A stretch of 9,405 bases of DNA, from contig JAMJQV010000215.1 of the NCBI GenBank assembly GCA_023554435.1, forward strand, positions 1 to 9,405, given 5' to 3'. The notes beneath the pieces were generated by a model that was not told the DNA's origin, did not search any database, and saw nothing but the letters and a program-made list of their open reading frames with translations. The translations under genes and the position numbers were made by a program. Positions 1 to 6,820 of the stretch are shown here, one piece after another. Positions within the stretch are counted from its first letter, which is position 1. Each line of letters begins with the position of its first letter. The DNA comes from Gemmatimonadota bacterium (lineage in GTDB: Bacteria > Gemmatimonadota > Gemmatimonadetes > Palauibacterales > Palauibacteraceae).

Positions 1-1677
1 TGCTGAATCCGGCTTCGCCGTGCCTTCCATCAAGCCCGGGATCTCGCGGAACTGGCGCCGGACCTCGGCTACCATCCCGGCAGCCGCACGACCCACCGCC
101 GTCATCGTCAGCGAGGCGATGAAGAAGGGCGTGATTCCACCAATGAACAGGCCGATCACCACCAGCGGGTTTACGATATTGATTCCAGTTGCCGTGAGCC
201 CGACAGCGTTCGCGTAGGCAGAAAACAGGGCCAGCGCGGTCAGCGCCGCCGAGCCGATGGCAAAACCCTTGCCGATTGCCGCGGTCGTGTTGCCCAGAGC
301 GTCGAGCTTGTCCGTGATACCTCGCACGTCGGGGCCGAGACCGGACATCTCGGAGATCCCACCGGCGTTATCCGCAATCGGTCCGTATGCGTCGACGGTC
401 ATCGTGACGCCCACGGTGGCAAGCATGCCCACGGCAGCGATTCCGATTCCGTAGAGACCCGCAAACTGGAACGCGAAGAAGATCGCTCCGCAAATCAGGA
501 GCAGCGGGATCGCGACCGACTCCATACCCACCGCGAGGCCCGTGATGATGTTCGTGGCCGCACCGGTCTCGGACGCCGCTGCGATCGAGCGCACCGGCTT
601 CGCCGCCGTGTAGTACTCGGTGACGAGGCCGATCAGGATCCCGACCAGCGAGCCGAATAGCATCGCCCAGAAGGGACCTGCCGCGACGTTGCCCCAGGTC
701 CAGAACTGGCCGGAGGTCCCAGCGAATACGTCCAGCCGGATCGTCACGAAGTACGCCCCGATCCAGAACAGAATGGCGCCAACGAACGTCGTGTTCCGCA
801 ACGCTGCCGCTGGGTCCATTCGCTCGAGGATACGCATCGAGAACACGCCGATGAGCGACGCCACGAGTCCGATCATGGCGAACAGGAGCGGAAGGGCGAG
901 AGCAGCAAGCCTGCGATCCGGCGCGATGGCGGTGACGGTTACGCCGAGCACGATCGTGGCCACGATCGAGCCCACGTAGGACTCGAAGATGTCCGCGCCC
1001 ATTCCTGCCACGTCTCCAACGTTGTCCCCGACGTTGTCGGCGATCGTGGCTGGATTGCGGGGATCATCTTCCGGAATGCCAGCCTCTACCTTACCGACCA
1101 GGTCGGCGCCGACATCTGCGGCCTTGGTGAAGATCCCGCCGCCGATTCTGGCGAACAGGGCAATGGAGGAGGCCCCCATGGCGAACCCGCTGACGATCTC
1201 GCCGAAGTTCCGCAGTCCGACCGTCTCGGGGTCGAACATCAAAATCACGGCGCCCAGGCCTGCCAGGCCGAGGCTGCCAACCGCCAGCCCCATCACCGCA
1301 CCTCCGCTGAAAGCCACGCGGAGAGCCTTGGCCAACCCGGACGAGCGAGCCGCTTCCGTCGTGCGGACGTTCGCTCGAGTGGCTGCCTGCATTCCCAGGA
1401 ATCCGGCCAGGATGGAACAGGCAGCTCCGAACACGTACGCCGCGGCCGACGAGGGACCGATCAGCCAGTACAGCATCGCCGCGACCACAAGCACGAATGG
1501 CACCAGCACCGAATACTCGCGCCGGAGGAAGGCCATGGCCCCCGACTGAATGGCGGCCGCGAGCTCGCGCATGCCCTCATCACCCGCCGGTTGGCTCTTT
1601 ACATACACATAGAGCAGCAGCGAGAACGCCAGGCCGCCAAGCCCGAACCACAGGGCCCAGGTCATCCAATGCTCCAC
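1..1677 (-). CDS. hppA: Membrane-bound ion-pumping pyrophosphatase (partial, C-terminus cut by window edge)
   Basis: Integral membrane enzyme that hydrolyses cytoplasmic pyrophosphate and pumps H+ and/or Na+ out across the membrane. The 559 visible codons show family hallmarks: the substrate motif DVGADLVGKVE (residues 188-198), the acidic cluster DNVGDNVGD (214-222), ADIFESY (228-234), EYYT (354-357), SETGAATNIITGLA (369-382) and DNAGGISEM (436-444). Hydrophobic segments alternate throughout. GNTTAAIGKG (462-471) has Ala466 and Gly469 where K+-independent members have Lys and Thr, so the enzyme is probably K+-dependent. Glu232 sits where Na+-pumping members carry their gate glutamate, but this does not settle H+ versus Na+. 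The GTG start is chosen because GAGAGG lies 6 nt upstream; an in-frame ATG at 1665 lacks such a site. Last gene seen in the prs operon, 43 bp after pth. About 100 C-terminal residues are probably missing outside the window. Confidence 0.96.
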   Translation of the reverse strand, partial: MEHWMTWALWFGLGGLAFSLLLYVYVKSQPAGDEGMRELAAAIQSGAMAFLRREYSVLVPFVLVVAAMLYWLIGPSSAAAYVFGAACSILAGFLGMQAATRANVRTTEAARSSGLAKALRVAFSGGAVMGLAVGSLGLAGLGAVILMFDPETVGLRNFGEIVSGFAMGASSIALFARIGGGIFTKAADVGADLVGKVEAGIPEDDPRNPATIADNVGDNVGDVAGMGADIFESYVGSIVATIVLGVTVTAIAPDRRLAALALPLLFAMIGLVASLIGVFSMRILERMDPAAALRNTTFVGAILFWIGAYFVTIRLDVFAGTSGQFWTWGNVAAGPFWAMLFGSLVGILIGLVTEYYTAAKPVRSIAAASETGAATNIITGLAVGMESVAIPLLLICGAIFFAFQFAGLYGIGIAAVGMLATVGVTMTVDAYGPIADNAGGISEMSGLGPDVRGITDKLDALGNTTAAIGKGFAIGSAALTALALFSAYANAVGLTATGINIVNPLVVIGLFIGGITPFFIASLTMTAVGRAAAGMVAEVRRQFREIPGLMEGTAKPDSA

Positions 1678-1683
1678 GAGAAG

Positions 1684-1689
1684 CCTCTC
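1684..1689 (-). promoter_or_regulatory. Ribosome binding site for hppA
   Basis: GAGAGG on the minus strand, 6 nt before the GTG at 1677. It decides the GTG start over the in-frame ATG four codons later. Confidence 0.65.
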
Positions 1690-1720
1690 TTGTCTTCCGT
1701 TACCGTGTTACCGCCAGCCC

Positions 1721-2290
1721 TCAAGCGCTGTTGAAGGCGTTCATGGCGGACTCCATGCCCTCGGTCATCCACGACTCGACCGCGAGGGCCATCCTGCCGA
1801 ACTGCTCCAGAATCGTTTCCTCGTCCCTCGACGACGGGGCTCCCAACACCCAATCCGCGAGGTCGATGTCCGGGTGGGTCGGCGAACCGACACCGACCCT
1901 CAGCCTCGAATACTCCCGGCTGTCCAACACTTCCTCGATGGACTGCAGGCCGTTGTGGCCACCCGCAGATCCTCTGCCCTTGATCCTGAACCGGCCAGGC
2001 GGCAGCGCGGTGTCGTCCACAGCGACGAGCAGATCATCTTCGAAGCTAAAATCCGGAACGGCCAGGTATCTCGACAGCACCTGGCCGCTCCGGTTCATGT
2101 ACGTCATCGGCTTGCTGATGCGAACCGCGTGGCCCTGCACCCGCCCGTCCACCGAAGCCTCGGGACCGACCTGACGGAAGGCGCCGAACGACCAGCGAGT
2201 CGCGAGATGATCCGCCAACCACCAGCCCGCGTTATGCCGGGTGTCCCGATAGCGGTCGCCCGGATTGCCCAGGGCCAGGATCAGCTTCAT
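1721..2290 (-). CDS. pth: Peptidyl-tRNA hydrolase
   Basis: Cytoplasmic esterase that releases peptides from peptidyl-tRNAs dropped by stalled ribosomes, recycling the tRNA. The 189-aa length is normal for bacterial Pth. The N-terminal signature LALGNPGDRYRDTRHNAGW (5-23) carries Asn9 and the catalytic His19, equivalent to E. coli Asn10 and His20. KPMTYMNRSG (60-69) supplies Asn66. VDDTALPPG (91-99) supplies Asp92, which activates the histidine. GGHNGL (110-115) supplies Asn113. All expected active-site residues are present, so the protein should be functional. It starts at an ATG 18 nt after the rplY stop, with a G-rich stretch (CAGGCGG) directly upstream. The rplY-pth pair is a common bacterial arrangement. 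It is probably co-transcribed from the promoter upstream of prs. Confidence 0.97.
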   Translation of the reverse strand: MKLILALGNPGDRYRDTRHNAGWWLADHLATRWSFGAFRQVGPEASVDGRVQGHAVRISKPMTYMNRSGQVLSRYLAVPDFSFEDDLLVAVDDTALPPGRFRIKGRGSAGGHNGLQSIEEVLDSREYSRLRVGVGSPTHPDIDLADWVLGAPSSRDEETILEQFGRMALAVESWMTEGMESAMNAFNSA

Positions 2291-2308
2291 CCGCCTGCCC
2301 CGACCGGG

Positions 2309-2974
2309 CTATTCGCCCTCCGAGTCCTCGTCGTCTCCGCGCGCCGTGATCACCTCGGGCTCGACATCCTCGTCGAGCTCGGAGAACTCGTCTTCCTCTT
2401 CTTCCTCGACCGGCGCAGCCTTCGGCATGACGACCATGCACACCGTGAGATTGTCCTCCTCGATCACGGTCACATCGCCCGTGTCGACCTCACCGATGTG
2501 CAAGGACTCGCCGATCTCCAGTTCCGAAATGTCCACCTCGAAAGCTGAGGGAATCTCACGGGGAAGACACTCGATTTCGAGCTCGTATCGGATGACCTGG
2601 AGAATGCCGCCGTTCCGGACACCGATCGGGTTCCCCTCGAGGCGTACCGGCACGGATACGCGGATTTTCTCTCCCGCCGTGATTTCGAAGAAATCGACGT
2701 GCAGAATGACGGAACGGTAAGGGTGTCGCTGGACCTCGCGGATCAGAACTGCCTTCGGCTTCTCGTCGCCTACTTTGAGGTCGATCAACGTGTTCTCGGT
2801 CGAGATCCGGCTGACGAGAGCCTTGAACTGAAGCTCGTCCGCCTGGACCGCCATCGGCTCGGCGCCGTGACCGTACACATTGCCGGGAATCTTCCCTGCA
2901 GCCCGAATGCGGCGCGCCGCGCCCTTGCCCGTTTCTGACCTCGGCTCGACCTGTAGTACCACCTGCTCGCTCAT
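2309..2974 (-). CDS. rplY: 50S ribosomal protein L25, long CTC/TL5 form with acidic tail
   Basis: 5S rRNA-binding protein of the large ribosomal subunit; long versions are called TL5 or general stress protein CTC. The 221 residues exceed the roughly 95 of E. coli L25. Residues 1-95 form the 5S-binding beta-barrel domain (RSETGKGAARRIRAAGKIPGNVYG, split here as ETGKGAARR 14-22 and GKIPGNVYG 27-35; later HPYRSVILHVDFFEI 84-98). Residues 100-185 match the TL5-type C-terminal domain (EGNPIGVRNGG, 113-123). Residues 190-221 form a very acidic tail that includes a run of five glutamates (190-194). The ATG at 2974 has GAGGA 6 nt upstream (2981-2985). Second gene of the prs operon, 49 bp after prs and 18 bp before pth. 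Confidence 0.97.
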   Translation of the reverse strand: MSEQVVLQVEPRSETGKGAARRIRAAGKIPGNVYGHGAEPMAVQADELQFKALVSRISTENTLIDLKVGDEKPKAVLIREVQRHPYRSVILHVDFFEITAGEKIRVSVPVRLEGNPIGVRNGGILQVIRYELEIECLPREIPSAFEVDISELEIGESLHIGEVDTGDVTVIEEDNLTVCMVVMPKAAPVEEEEEDEFSELDEDVEPEVITARGDDEDSEGE

Positions 2975-3023
2975 CTGTGATCCTCACGCGCCGTCCCGCC
3001 CGGTCCGGCTTCTCTTGTCAGTG

Positions 3024-3983
3024 CTACGTGAACAGCTTGCTCACGGAACGATTGTAATGAGTGCTCTCGATGGCTCTCGCCAACAGGCTGGCCACCGACA
3101 CCGTCTCCAGATTCCTGAGACTCGAACTCTTTTCCTCCGAAATGGCGATCGTGTCCGTAACCGCCAGTTCGACAAAACCCGCCCCGTTCAGCCGCTCCAC
3201 CGCCGGCCCGGAGAGTAGGGCGTGGGTTGCGATGGCGTAGACCTCGCTGGCTCCACGTTCCCGCAGCGCCACCGCGGCATTCGCCATCGTTCCCGCCGTA
3301 TCCACCATGTCGTCGGAGATGATGCACCGCATCCCGTCCACGTCTCCGACCACGTTCAACACTTCTGCTTCGTTCGGGCCTGGACGCCGCTTGTCCATGA
3401 TGGCCAGCCCGGCCCCGAGCCGCTTCGCGTATCCGCGTGCCATCTTCGCCGCGCCCACGTCCGTGGCCACGACGACCAGGTCCTCGTGGCTCATATCGGC
3501 GTAGTGGTTCATGAACACCGGCGCGGCATACAGGTGATCCACCGGGATGTCGAAGAACCCCTGCAACTGATGCTGGTGGAAATCGATCGTGATGAGGCGA
3601 TCCGCCCCCGCAGCCACGATCAGGTTCGCCATCAGCTTCCCGGCGATCGACACCCTGGGCTGGTCCTTGCGGTCCTGCCGAGCGTATCCGTAGTACGGTA
3701 CCACGGCGGTGACCCGGGCCGCCGACGCTCTCTTTGCCGCGTCGATCAGGAGCAGCAGCTCCAGTATGTTCTCCGCCGGCGGATTCGTCGACTGGATCAC
3801 GAAAACATCCCTTCCACGGACGTTCTCATCGATCCGGACGAAGATTTCGCCGTAGGCGAACCGCTTAACGGTCACCTCGCACAACGGCTGATCCAGCTCT
3901 TCCGCAATCCGTTCGGCAAGAGCCGGGTTCGCCGTGCCGGTGAGTACCATCATCGGCGTGCCGGTGGCTGACAGCTCCGTCAT
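3024..3983 (-). CDS. prs: Ribose-phosphate pyrophosphokinase (PRPP synthetase)
   Basis: Cytoplasmic enzyme making PRPP and AMP from ribose 5-phosphate and ATP, feeding purine, pyrimidine, NAD, histidine and tryptophan synthesis. From the chosen ATG it is 319 aa, the usual class I length. Visible motifs: TGTANPALAERIAEEL (15-30), FAYGEIFVRIDENVRGRDVFV (42-62, given as FAYGE and ENVRGRDVF), the ATP-binding YYGYARQDRK (97-106), DFHQHQLQGFFDIPVDHLYA (134-153), the catalytic flexible-loop DKRRP (197-201), and the PRPP loop DDMVDTAGT (224-232). All key residues are present. The ATG at 3983 has GAGG 5 nt upstream (3989-3992); a 14-codon extension to a TTG at 4025 has no family support. First gene of the operon with rplY, pth and hppA. 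Confidence 0.98.
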   Translation of the reverse strand: MTELSATGTPMMVLTGTANPALAERIAEELDQPLCEVTVKRFAYGEIFVRIDENVRGRDVFVIQSTNPPAENILELLLLIDAAKRASAARVTAVVPYYGYARQDRKDQPRVSIAGKLMANLIVAAGADRLITIDFHQHQLQGFFDIPVDHLYAAPVFMNHYADMSHEDLVVVATDVGAAKMARGYAKRLGAGLAIMDKRRPGPNEAEVLNVVGDVDGMRCIISDDMVDTAGTMANAAVALRERGASEVYAIATHALLSGPAVERLNGAGFVELAVTDTIAISEEKSSSLRNLETVSVASLLARAIESTHYNRSVSKLFT

Positions 3984-3988
3984 GTCTG

Positions 3989-3992
3989 CCTC
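3989..3992 (-). promoter_or_regulatory. Ribosome binding site for prs
   Basis: GAGG on the minus strand, 5 nt before the ATG at 3983. It supports this start over the upstream in-frame TTG at 4025. Confidence 0.55.
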
Positions 3993-4036
3993 GCTATGTG
4001 CGCAACGTCGTCCACGCGTTCCCAAAACAGCCGTGC

Positions 4037-4065
4037 AGTTTATATGAGGCGATCAGAAGCGTCAA
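4037..4065 (-). promoter_or_regulatory. Sigma70-type promoter for the prs-rplY-pth-hppA operon
   Basis: Read on the minus strand, TTGACG (4065-4060) matches the -35 consensus at five of six bases. After exactly 17 bp, TAAACT (4042-4037) serves as the -10. The overlapping TATAAA (4044-4039) is a better -10 match but sits at only 15 bp. The predicted transcript starts near 4030 with a leader of about 47 nt that contains the prs ribosome binding site. The promoter fills the gap between the channel gene's stop and prs, so prs can be transcribed independently of the channel gene. I see no convincing terminator for the channel gene here, so read-through is possible. Confidence 0.6.
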
Positions 4066-4078
4066 CCGCGACGGATCC

Positions 4079-5161
4079 TCAACGTACCGTTTCAACCTGT
4101 GGCTCCGGGGTGTCCAGTCGACGCTCATAGTGCAGCTGAGTCGGGTAGGCGAATTCGACCCGGGCGTCGGCCAACTTCCGCATCAGGGCCACGTTCACCT
4201 CTTCCTGGACTTTCATGAACACCTTGTAGTCGGGGACGGTCATGTAGTATACGGTTTCGAACTCCAGCGCCCACTGCCCCAGGCTCTTGAAGTGGCACCG
4301 ATCGAACCGCGCCATCTCCTGGCCCTCCACGATTTCCTCGACCCAGCCCGGGATCTGCGTGACGACGTCCGGGTCCGTCTCATACACGATCCCAAACGTA
4401 AAATGACCGCGTCTTTCGTCCATTCGGCCGTAGTTTCGAATGCGGCTCCGCAGAAGATCGCTGTTGGACATGACCAGTTGCTCGCCCGATACGCTTCGCA
4501 GTTTCGTTGTCTTGAGCCCTATCTCTTCGACCGTTCCCGCGTAGTCGTCGATCGTCAGGAAGTCACCGACGAGAAACGGCTTGTCGAAGATGATCGACAG
4601 GGAGGCGAACAGGTCCGCCAGGATGTTCTGGACGGCCAGCGCGATGGCGATGCCGCCGATGCCCAGCCCCGTGATGAGCGCCGTGACGTTGACGCCCCAT
4701 GCCTGAAGAACTAACACGAAGATCAGAAACCAGATCACGCCGACACCCAGCAGGCGGATCAGATTGAACGACGTGGCGACCGCTGCATCGTCGGGGTACC
4801 TGTCGTCCCTGATGTGCGTCAGGAGAGACTGGTACCCTCCGGACAGCCACATGCCAACCTGAATCAGGATCGCCGACGCCAGGACATCGGTGAAGACCGC
4901 ATCGATCCTGCGCGGAAGATCCACGTATCGTGAGCCGGCAAAGAGGCCGGCCGCCACGAAGAAGAAGCCTCGTGTACCCCTGGCGGCGGCTACCACCGCA
5001 TCATCCACGTACGTGCCGGTCGAACGAGCGAGCGTCCTGGCACGCCGAATAAGGCGCGGAACGAAGGCCCAGAGGACCGTACCGGTCGCAAGGGCCACCG
5101 CGGCCCCCATCAACCAGGTCTCCAGCGTGTTCCCCCAGATGACTTCCTTCAAGAAATCCAT
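4079..5161 (-). CDS. MscS-family small-conductance mechanosensitive ion channel
   Basis: Inner-membrane channel expected to open under membrane tension and release solutes during hypo-osmotic shock. The 360-aa protein has about five hydrophobic segments (roughly 14-36, 64-77, 85-107, 133-155 and 159-191). The last is the family's pore helix and following amphipathic helix: VTALITGLGIGGIAIALAVQ (159-178), then NILADLFASLSIIFDKPFLVGDFL (179-202, with the hallmark FDKPF at 192-196). The beta-domain follows: GTVEEIGLKTTKLRS (209-223), then MSNSDLLRSRIRNYGR (231-246). A cytoplasmic alpha/beta domain runs to the end. The ATG at 5161 is chosen because GGGAG sits 8 nt upstream; a 29-codon extension to a TTG at 5248 is basic, lacks a ribosome binding site and does not look like a signal sequence. 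Diverges from the AAA+ gene. With extra helices beyond the three of E. coli MscS, it belongs to a larger subgroup I cannot name exactly. Confidence 0.94.
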   Translation of the reverse strand: MDFLKEVIWGNTLETWLMGAAVALATGTVLWAFVPRLIRRARTLARSTGTYVDDAVVAAARGTRGFFFVAAGLFAGSRYVDLPRRIDAVFTDVLASAILIQVGMWLSGGYQSLLTHIRDDRYPDDAAVATSFNLIRLLGVGVIWFLIFVLVLQAWGVNVTALITGLGIGGIAIALAVQNILADLFASLSIIFDKPFLVGDFLTIDDYAGTVEEIGLKTTKLRSVSGEQLVMSNSDLLRSRIRNYGRMDERRGHFTFGIVYETDPDVVTQIPGWVEEIVEGQEMARFDRCHFKSLGQWALEFETVYYMTVPDYKVFMKVQEEVNVALMRKLADARVEFAYPTQLHYERRLDTPEPQVETVR

Positions 5162-5169
5162 CCACTCGT

Positions 5170-5174
5170 CTCCC
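5170..5174 (-). promoter_or_regulatory. Ribosome binding site for the MscS-family gene
   Basis: GGGAG on the minus strand, 8 nt before the ATG at 5161. It decides this start over the upstream TTG at 5248. I did not find a convincing -35/-10 pair for this gene in the divergent intergenic region. Confidence 0.55.
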
Positions 5175-5253
5175 GATTCGCGTTTCTGAATGGTCCTGGA
5201 GCCCGCCGTCCGAAGCGCCCAATCTCGCGTCCGCGCCACGAGCCGCAAGGACA

Positions 5254-5289
5254 GGAACGACGCGGGTCTTGAAGGCGCCGTGTCGTTCC
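5254..5289. repeat. Perfect 8-bp inverted repeat in the divergent intergenic region (candidate operator)
   Basis: The arms GGAACGAC (5254-5261) and GTCGTTCC (5282-5289) are exact reverse complements separated by 20 bp; arm centres are 28 bp apart. The loop contains the proposed -35 box of the AAA+ gene, and the right arm lies in the spacer just before its -10. A bound dimer would therefore block polymerase. The loop also holds the palindrome GGCGCC (5274-5279). A terminator role is unlikely, because no gene ends here and no T-run follows either arm. Confidence 0.45.
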
Positions 5290-5298
5290 GCCTATAGT
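5269..5298 (+). promoter_or_regulatory. Promoter of the AAA+/nudC/kinase operon, leaderless geometry
   Basis: TATAGT (5293-5298) matches the -10 consensus at five of six bases. TTGAAG (5269-5274), 18 bp upstream, matches the -35 at four of six. The ATG at 5306 follows the -10 by only 7 nt, so transcription should begin at or within a base or two of the start codon. The bases in between are pyrimidine-rich with no Shine-Dalgarno sequence, which fits leaderless translation. Confidence 0.55.
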
Positions 5299-5305
5299 CC
5301 TCTCC

Positions 5306-6820
5306 ATGACACGCGCATTGGACGAGCGGCTCATCGGCCAGGGAAGTGATTCGGCCCGCGATCTTGAACTACTGATCCGGTCGCGGTACCCCGTCGTGGC
5401 GGTCGACACGCTGGAGGAGGACCGGCTCCTCGAACTGCTGGGTCGGGTGGCCCGACGGCTCGACGTGCCCCTTTACACCTGGAGTCGCACGCAGGGCCTC
5501 GTACGAGAGGGAAAGGACCAGCCGACCTACGACACCGCCGATCCGTTCAAGATGCTCGCTCATCTCGAGGCCGCGGATGTCCCCGGCGTCGTTCTGCTGG
5601 CTGACTTTCACCCCTATCTCGAGGACCCGCTTCTCGTTCGCAAACTGCGCGAAGTGCTGCCCGCGTTCACGAACGACCGGCGGGCCCTGGTGCTTTCCGG
5701 ACACGGGGTCCGGCTCCCTCCCGAGATCGGCAAGCAAGGGGTTCCTTACAGGCTCTCGCTGCCGGATCTCGATGAGATCAGGGCCGAGTTGCGGGAGGTG
5801 GTGCGCACGGCGGCCCGCGAAGAGGATGTGCGGATCGAGATCAGCGAGGCAGAGGCCGATGGCATGGCCCGGGAACTCCAGGGGCTGACCCGGGATGAGA
5901 TCCGGCGGACCCTGCGGCGGGCGATGGTGGCGGATGGCCGGCTTACGCGGGCGGACATGGACCTCATCCGGGCGGCCAAGAGAGAGAGCCTCGGACAGAC
6001 CGGACTCCTGGAGTTCATCCCGACGGACGAACTGGAGCCGGTCGGCGGCATGGGGGCCCTGCGGAGTTGGCTCGACAAACGACGCAATGCGTTGGGTGAA
6101 GAGGCCCGCGACTTCGGTTTGGAACCGCCGCGTGGGGTGCTTCTCATGGGAGTCCAGGGCTGCGGGAAGAGCCTGATGGCCCGCAACGTGGCGGCCGAGT
6201 GGGACCTGCCGCTGGTTCGCCTGGACCCGGGGGCTCTGTATGACAAGTACGTGGGCGAGACGGAACGTAACCTCCGCCAGGCCCTGGACACCGCGGACGC
6301 CATGTCGCCCGTGGTCTTGTGGGTCGACGAAATCGAGAAGGGGTTCGCACGCGACGGAGGTGAGGCGGATGGAGGGGTAAGTGGGCGGCTGCTGGGTACC
6401 TTTCTCACCTGGCTCCAGGAGCGTGAGAGCCGGGTATTCGTGGTCGCCACCGCAAACGACGTGGACCGGCTGCCGCCGGAGCTTCTGCGCAAGGGGCGGT
6501 TCGACGAGATCTTCTTCGTCGACTTGCCGGGGGCGTCCGAGCGGCGAGACATCCTGGCGCTGCACCTGGCCCGGAGAGGCCGTGACCCCGCGCAGTTTGA
6601 CCTGGATCAACTGGCCACCGCGTCCGAAGGGTTCTCCGGAAGCGAGTTGGAGCAGGCGATCGTGGCTGGCCTGTACACGGCATTCGCGGATGGGACCGAC
6701 CTGGACCATGAGACGCTGGTGGCGGAAATCGAGTCGGCCGTCCCCCTGTCGGTCACTCTGGCGGAGCGAGTCGAGACCCTGCGCCTGTGGGCCAAGGGGA
6801 GAGCGGTTCCCGCGGCGTGA
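5306..6820 (+). CDS. Ycf46-like AAA+ ATPase
   Basis: A 504-aa single-module AAA+ ATPase resembling the Ycf46 family of algal plastids, cyanobacteria and other bacteria. Its substrate is not firmly established; in cyanobacteria the family has been linked to inorganic-carbon or photosynthesis regulation. Residues 17-250 are the family's N-terminal domain (ARDLELLIRSRYPVVAVDT, 17-35, is characteristic). The ATPase core has Walker A GVQGCGKS (282-289), Walker B VVLWVDEIEKGF (336-347), sensor-1 VVATANDVDRLPPELLRKGR (379-398) with Asn384 and candidate arginine fingers Arg395 and Arg398, and the C-terminal lid GFSGSELEQAI. All ATPase residues look intact. There is no signal peptide or membrane helix, so it is cytoplasmic. 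The ATG has no ribosome binding site and lies 7 nt after a -10 box. The stop overlaps the nudC start. I infer a remodelling or chaperone role; the partner is unknown. Confidence 0.92.
   Translation: MTRALDERLIGQGSDSARDLELLIRSRYPVVAVDTLEEDRLLELLGRVARRLDVPLYTWSRTQGLVREGKDQPTYDTADPFKMLAHLEAADVPGVVLLADFHPYLEDPLLVRKLREVLPAFTNDRRALVLSGHGVRLPPEIGKQGVPYRLSLPDLDEIRAELREVVRTAAREEDVRIEISEAEADGMARELQGLTRDEIRRTLRRAMVADGRLTRADMDLIRAAKRESLGQTGLLEFIPTDELEPVGGMGALRSWLDKRRNALGEEARDFGLEPPRGVLLMGVQGCGKSLMARNVAAEWDLPLVRLDPGALYDKYVGETERNLRQALDTADAMSPVVLWVDEIEKGFARDGGEADGGVSGRLLGTFLTWLQERESRVFVVATANDVDRLPPELLRKGRFDEIFFVDLPGASERRDILALHLARRGRDPAQFDLDQLATASEGFSGSELEQAIVAGLYTAFADGTDLDHETLVAEIESAVPLSVTLAERVETLRLWAKGRAVPAA

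Noticed and set aside
20..1549. A string of plus-strand open frames over the first 1.5 kb
   Set aside because: They are Pro/Ala/Ser/Arg-rich shadows of the minus-strand pyrophosphatase, whose motifs run uninterrupted through the region.
1699..1712. Short direct repeat GTTACC at 1699-1704 and 1707-1712 between pth and hppA
   Set aside because: Two 6-bp copies are too short to be meaningful and show no link to a promoter or terminator.
1874..2548. A 224-codon plus-strand open frame crossing pth and rplY
   Set aside because: It spans two real genes and their junction on the other strand and has no family resemblance; it is a GC-rich shadow frame.
5162..5248. Extension of the channel protein by 29 residues from a TTG
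   Set aside because: The extension has no ribosome binding site and is basic and non-hydrophobic; the ATG at 5161 has a good GGGAG at 8 nt.
5254..5289. GGAAC in both inverted-repeat arms as an ECF sigma -35 element
   Set aside because: The GTC expected near the -10 lies about 23 bp away rather than the usual 16-17, on both strands, so the geometry does not fit.
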